Assembly: GCA_031308135.1 (NCBI GenBank)
Contig: JAHLJT010000631.1
Span: 263,332,925-263,396,924 of the forward strand
DNA: 64,000 nt
Source of the DNA: Acheta domesticus
Taxonomy: Eukaryota; Arthropoda; Insecta; Orthoptera; Gryllidae
Direction: 5' to 3'
Position 1 is the stretch's first letter, and every line of letters starts with the position of its first letter. The notes beneath the pieces were generated by a model. The model was not told the DNA's origin and did no database searches. It saw nothing but the letters and a program-made list of their open reading frames with translations. Shown one piece after another: positions 61,001-64,000 of the stretch. Made by a program: the position numbers and the translations under genes.

Positions 61001-61925
61001 GTGCTTTGGAAATTGTTGTACTTCGTGCTTTGGAATTTATCTGAGAATTTCCAAAGCATAAGTGGTACTTAATAGGACTATTCCACAAATGAAATTACGT
61101 CCAATAAAGTTCCAAAATGCATTAAATGTAGAAAATAACTGAAAACTGTTAAAATCAAAGAGGTTAGGTTATAGTATATACATGGTTCATTGGATATTGA
61201 CAGCAATTGATGTATACTGCATCCTAAGCTAGACGAGTCACAGTTTGTGTTTGACCAGTTGGGAGAAGCGCTAAGAAAAATCTGAAAGCAAAAGTGATAA
61301 ACTTTTTGAGATACACCATCCTCATTGGAGCATTTTGTTGTATAGTTAAACACTATTGGTTTTAATTTCGCGAATAGAATAGTCAAAGTAATTTCATCAC
61401 TGAATGTTAACCTGGAAAAAAATTCATTATCCCCCCTCATAAATATTTTCTAATTAGAAAATTGAAATACTTGTGCTGGAAAAGCTGGAGAATATAGAAT
61501 TTTTGAGGGCGTAACAGCCCTGAGAAATTGTATTTCCTCTTTTTCATTAAAAAATCTCATTACTGGGAAGAGAGGCTTTTTGTTTCAAAAAATAATTTCT
61601 TAACTTTATTTAATTGAATGGTATCCCACAGATGCACTCCAATGTGAAACTGCAGATTGCTGCAATATTTTGCATTTCCAACCTTGTATGGCGGGAAGAG
61701 CCTGGTGCTAGCGAGAGACAAGCTCGACTTCGTGAAATGGGAGTTTTTAAACTCCTGCAACAACTTATCATGACAAGTGACACTTTATTGTTTGATAAGT
61801 GAGTACCTTAAGTCTAATACTGAATAGCAAAATTTAAAAAATGTTACCTGAAGGAAGTGTTTATTATATTTGCCTTTTTTCCTTCTAGAGTTAAGACTGC
61901 CATGACACAGTTTCCAGAAGCATGA
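45622..61925 (+). CDS. ARMC8: ARMC8: armadillo-repeat subunit of the CTLH/GID E3 ubiquitin ligase (13 exons, 669 aa)
   Basis: Exons: 45622-45648, 45733-45806, 45921-46135, 46310-46500, 49692-49852, 49936-50098, 53318-53560, 57684-57863, 57976-58185, 58268-58462, 58558-58704, 61632-61798, 61889-61925. All introns are GT-AG and the phases agree, giving 2,010 nt and 669 residues, close to the roughly 670 of vertebrate ARMC8. Near-identical blocks include [15 protein letters not shown] at the start of exon 8, [20 protein letters not shown] in exon 9, [15 protein letters not shown] in exon 10 and [12 protein letters not shown] in exon 11. The protein is an almost continuous armadillo-repeat solenoid. 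ARMC8 is orthologous to yeast Gid5/Vid28 and in the CTLH complex links the RING module to the GID4 substrate receptor. The start is the ATG of a 9-codon first exon; the stop TGA is at 61923-61925. Introns 4, 6, 7 and 11 (2.9-4.1 kb) hold transposons; the others are 82-174 nt. Confidence 0.95.
46849..47289. mobile_element. MITE with about 50-bp inverted ends in ARMC8 intron 4
   Basis: The left end TAACTTTAGCACCTCCT, CAACGGTTGAAGTAATTG and the inverted right end (CTTCAACCATTCAAAAGTTG, GCTAAAGTTACGCGACTCAC) correspond. The left 230 bp is the reverse complement of 39865-40105. Confidence 0.65.
47538..47592. repeat. (ATT)n then (GTA)n microsatellite
   Basis: Trinucleotide runs directly before the LINE fragment in ARMC8 intron 4. 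Confidence 0.9.
47590..48310 (+). pseudogene. non-LTR reverse-transcriptase remnant in ARMC8 intron 4
   Basis: The open stretch 47597-48106 carries [29 protein letters not shown] and [18 protein letters not shown]: reverse-transcriptase blocks 4, 5 and 7 of Jockey-like LINEs. After a stop the homology continues as [16 protein letters not shown] (about 48115-48175), where a run of nine G shifts the frame. It lies in the same strand as ARMC8. It has no endonuclease domain and no 5' end. Confidence 0.85.
48381..48655 (-). repeat. tRNA-derived SINE with (AAT)n tail, ARMC8 intron 4
   Basis: On the minus strand the head (GCCAGCCCCATGGTGCAAAT, then box B GGTACGAGTCC) is followed by a body ending in a long AAT-repeat tail at 48422-48378, the usual arrangement of a retroposed SINE. 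Confidence 0.65.
50598..50780 (+). repeat. tRNA-like SINE head, ARMC8 intron 6
   Basis: Box-A-like TGTGGCTCAGGGCATCAG and box-B-like GGGTTAGAGTTCTG lie 45-50 nt apart. A further non-tRNA stretch follows. The 3' limit is uncertain. Confidence 0.5.
54455..54577. repeat. (TA)n microsatellite with TAGA interruptions
   Basis: TA units broken by periodic TAGATATA, in ARMC8 intron 7. Confidence 0.95.
54930..55044. repeat. (CT)n/(CTCTCG)n microsatellite
   Basis: Nearly pure CT with CG interruptions, in ARMC8 intron 7. Confidence 0.95.
55617..56045 (+). repeat. CTAGCYG...CCTGGC element with pyrimidine-rich interior
   Basis: The left end CTAGCCGATTGATAGATACC and GGCATTGCC resembles the left flank of the 23.45-kb minisatellite. 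The next 350 bp is C/T-rich but less regular. It lies in ARMC8 intron 7. Confidence 0.45.
56826..57118. mobile_element. MITE with TGTATTTACC...GGTAAATACA ends, ARMC8 intron 7
   Basis: Left ACTGTATTTACCTTAATATA and right ATATTCAGGTAAATACAATA are inverted copies around about 250 bp of noncoding sequence. Confidence 0.65.
58945..59039 (+). repeat. noncoding family 3' terminus in ARMC8 intron 11
   Basis: GAGCTGGCAAGAGTATGAGG leads to GGAAAGTCTGTGCCATTCT and GTAGCACCACTAG ending at 59039. A minus-strand body fragment lies at about 59330-59600. Confidence 0.6.
59330..59600 (-). repeat. noncoding family body fragment, minus strand
   Basis: AAGTTTAAAGAAATTAATTTG and AGCCATTTTTGAGAAAATC are reverse-complement family phrases in ARMC8 intron 11. 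Confidence 0.45.
59992..60230 (+). repeat. tRNA-derived SINE in ARMC8 intron 11
   Basis: Head 59992-60070: GTGCCTG pairs with TGGGCAC, box A TTAGCTCATTGG, box B GAGTTCAATTCCC. The 79-nt head is too irregular for a functional tRNA. The body contains an internal AACATTTCTCAGCTTGAG stretch. Confidence 0.7.
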
Positions 61926-62119
61926 TGGCTGTGGAATCCAGAATTGTACAATCACTTTAAAGCCTCATTCATGAAAATGCCTTGTATTTCATGAATTCAT
62001 GCATTATTGTTTTTAAACATTTCTGTTGTATATGGCTGCATCATGATTGGTGATAGAGTTAGCTATTTAAGTGTTTTATTTTATTTTTTTTAAGGATAAA
62101 TTGTGCAATACTTTGTTTT

Positions 62120-62730
62120 ATTAAATGTTTGTAGCAATATCTGTGGAAATATTTTTTCATGTTACCTGCTTACCTTTTTTTCAAAGTAGTCGGTGGTGAT
62201 CATCTCTAAATTTTGAAATAGAAAGGAAACCTACCACTGTCATTTACACTTTCCTTTTTAACAATTGTAGTAGAGTTCATGGTAAAATTGAAAGAGTAGG
62301 ACGAGGTAGTTCTATGCTACATTGCATTAATTCTGACAAATAAGACAAAGGTTTCAATTACATATTCTTTTTCACAAGAGTTAAAAAGAAAGTCTCTGAA
62401 GTAGTGTCATTTGTTACATCGGCACCATAATACTTACACAAAATGTAGTCATCAACATGGTAAGTATGTTAGTAGTATTATCTGATTTTTGTCAAAAATG
62501 GACATAAGACTATCACTTGTACTTCAATTAGTTACTAACCACTTAGACTTCAATTGTAATTTTTTGCACATATGTCTGTGACTGGTCTATTAGATGGCCA
62601 TCCCTCTTTCAAATTGAAATTTTGTTTATGAACATCCACAAGCATTGAGCATGATGTAATACTAATTTCTCAACTTGTAATTAGTGGAGTCACAATTTTC
62701 CTTCAAAAATACATTTCGGAAGTGAATAAA
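62120..62730 (+). terminator. candidate ARMC8 polyadenylation signals
   Basis: ATTAAA at 62120-62125 (about 195 nt after the stop) and AATAAA at 62725-62730 (about 800 nt after it) are the candidate signals in the 3' flank. The sequence does not say which is used. Confidence 0.4.
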
Positions 62731-62939
62731 TGCTTTTTAAAATCACATCCAGGACCACCCATCAGTCATGGTGGGTAACCATGACAGACGTGGCTTGTCC
62801 TTGATCACCCAGATAATAATGAAATTGGAAGATGTGTTATTGTAACCAATGTCAATCCTAAAATGTGTTCATTAATTTCACATAAAGCCCTGTTTTTCTA
62901 TTTATTTGTCTTTCCTATTTGTTTCTTATCAAAAAGTAG

Positions 62940-63800
62940 GGCGAATTTTCACCAAAATTGATAGAGCTGTCTGATAGTGGCCACTGGAAATGAAAGTAGA
63001 TACTTTGATTTTGGGACAATAATGTTTGATGATCATAAGATTGTTGTGGAATAACGCAGGCACCACCTCAGTCAAAATATGTTGATAAAATGCCATAAAT
63101 TATATTTATTATATTATTTTCTAAAAGTTGCGAAAAAGGCTGAAAATGCTGTGTTTATGGGGTTTGTGGCCCTTCTGGACCCATTTTAAAAACGTTTTTA
63201 TTGGTACCGTTGTTATTCTTGCATTGGAAACTTAACTGTTTCTCGCTAAGCCTCTACAAATAATTTCAATGCAGCCTAATAGTAAATAAGGAAATCATAT
63301 ATAAAATCAAAGCAGTGCGGTGCAAATGTGGGTCATAAATCATGATGGCGCAATTTTAGCCGATTGCAGTGAAATAGTTAAATTGTGCGAAGCATAGTTC
63401 TTAAAGTAGAGATTTCGAGCTCTAATTTTATTGAATTAAAAGTATTTTGGATTAAAATTTACAGAGCTATGGTCAATTGAAAAGTGTCTATTTCTATGGT
63501 TTTAATGTAAAATTGGCCATGTTTCAGCTAATTTGGAACAATCCTTGAGTCAAATAAGTGTTGTTTGATGATCATAAAGTTGTTGCAGGGTAACGTAGAC
63601 ACCACCTCAGCCAAAAATCCGTTGATAAAAATCACATTAAGTATTTGTTATTTTCTAAAAAGGGGCGAAAAAGGCCAAAAATGGGGTGTTCATGTAGTTT
63701 GTGGCACCCTTAAACCCATTTTAAAAACAGTTTTATTGGTGCCGATGTTCTTGCATCAAAGCCTAACCCTTTTTTCACTAAGCCATTGAATTCAATTTTT
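62940..63800 (+). repeat. tandem pair, offset 539 bp, downstream of ARMC8
   Basis: TTTGATGATCATAA at 63025 and 63564, each followed by ACACCACCTCAG-type, TTATTTTCTAAAA, GGCGAAAAAGGC and CCCATTTTAAAAAC blocks in the same order over about 240 bp. Confidence 0.7.
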
Positions 63801-63819
63801 TTCGATACAGCCATATCTA

Positions 63820-63820
<1 letters not shown>

Positions 63821-63886
<66 letters not shown>

Positions 63887-63887
63887 T
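63821..63887. repeat. (GT)n(AT)n compound microsatellite
   Basis: GT run followed by AT units near the window end. Confidence 0.95.
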
Positions 63888-64000
63888 TTGTCAAGCCACG
63901 CGGGCCCTCGCGTGCGACGTCGGGGCTCTATCGGGCGATCGAGATCCCCCCCTTTCTTCACTCACCTGGGTAGTTGCCGGGCTAGCTCAGGAGCAGTGAT

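Larger units (their letters stand above)
61926..64000. other. ARMC8 3' flank
   Basis: Contains the candidate poly(A) signals, the 539-bp-offset tandem pair and a compound microsatellite. The last 100 bases are abruptly GC-rich (63895-64000) and may begin another element or gene. Confidence 0.4.

Overview
This window is nuclear DNA from an animal, most probably an insect. It is AT-rich, intron-bearing and crowded with transposon remnants. The insect reading rests on a promoter with a TATA box followed by TCAGT initiators, on a 450-residue alpha-tubulin of insect type, and on several DNA-transposon families common in insect genomes. The order cannot be fixed from the sequence alone. No CRISPR array, operon or other prokaryote-type system is present.

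Two intact protein genes can be assembled. (1) An alpha-tubulin gene lies on the minus strand. Its two large coding exons are at 27294-27072 and 26997-25871. The initiator ATG sits alone in a distant first exon (34701-34699) behind a TATA/initiator promoter near 34.8 kb, which gives a 7.4-kb first intron. (2) ARMC8 (GID5/Vid28 family, the armadillo scaffold of the CTLH/GID ubiquitin ligase) lies on the plus strand as 13 exons from 45622 to 61925. The joined frame encodes 669 residues with consistent intron phases. A separate GC-rich exon-like block on the minus strand (7522-7418) may belong to a third, unidentified gene.

The rest is mostly repeats. 0-8 kb: decayed hAT/BED-like and Tc1-like fragments, then a full-length dead piggyBac element (3508-6424, 15-bp perfect terminal inverted repeats, TTAA duplication) and a foldback MITE. 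9 kb: a lone LTR. 10-15 kb: largely featureless, with a SINE head and a local repeat cluster. 15-18.9 kb: noncoding-family copies, a perfect 36-bp palindrome, a tRNA-derived SINE, a foldback MITE and a second piggyBac-like element. 19-22 kb: local tandem duplications and another MITE. 23.5 kb: a long pyrimidine minisatellite. 27-34.7 kb: the tubulin intron, with several repeat copies. 36-42 kb: long copies of the noncoding family and two LINE fragments. 43-45.3 kb: a long hairpin, a hAT MITE with a perfect target duplication, a foldback pair and a MITE just upstream of ARMC8. The large ARMC8 introns hold a LINE reverse-transcriptase remnant, SINEs, MITEs and microsatellites.

The most distinctive repeat is a noncoding interspersed family of up to about 1.3 kb, seen as at least 15 copies or fragments. 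It has short inverted motifs at its two ends, a 3' hairpin followed by CTAG, and an internal CCGTCTGT minisatellite. This architecture resembles Helentron-associated (HINE/Helitron-like) elements. I found no clearly new functional system; the best leads are that family, the orphan exon, the 300-bp hairpin and the paralogous empty site of the hAT MITE.
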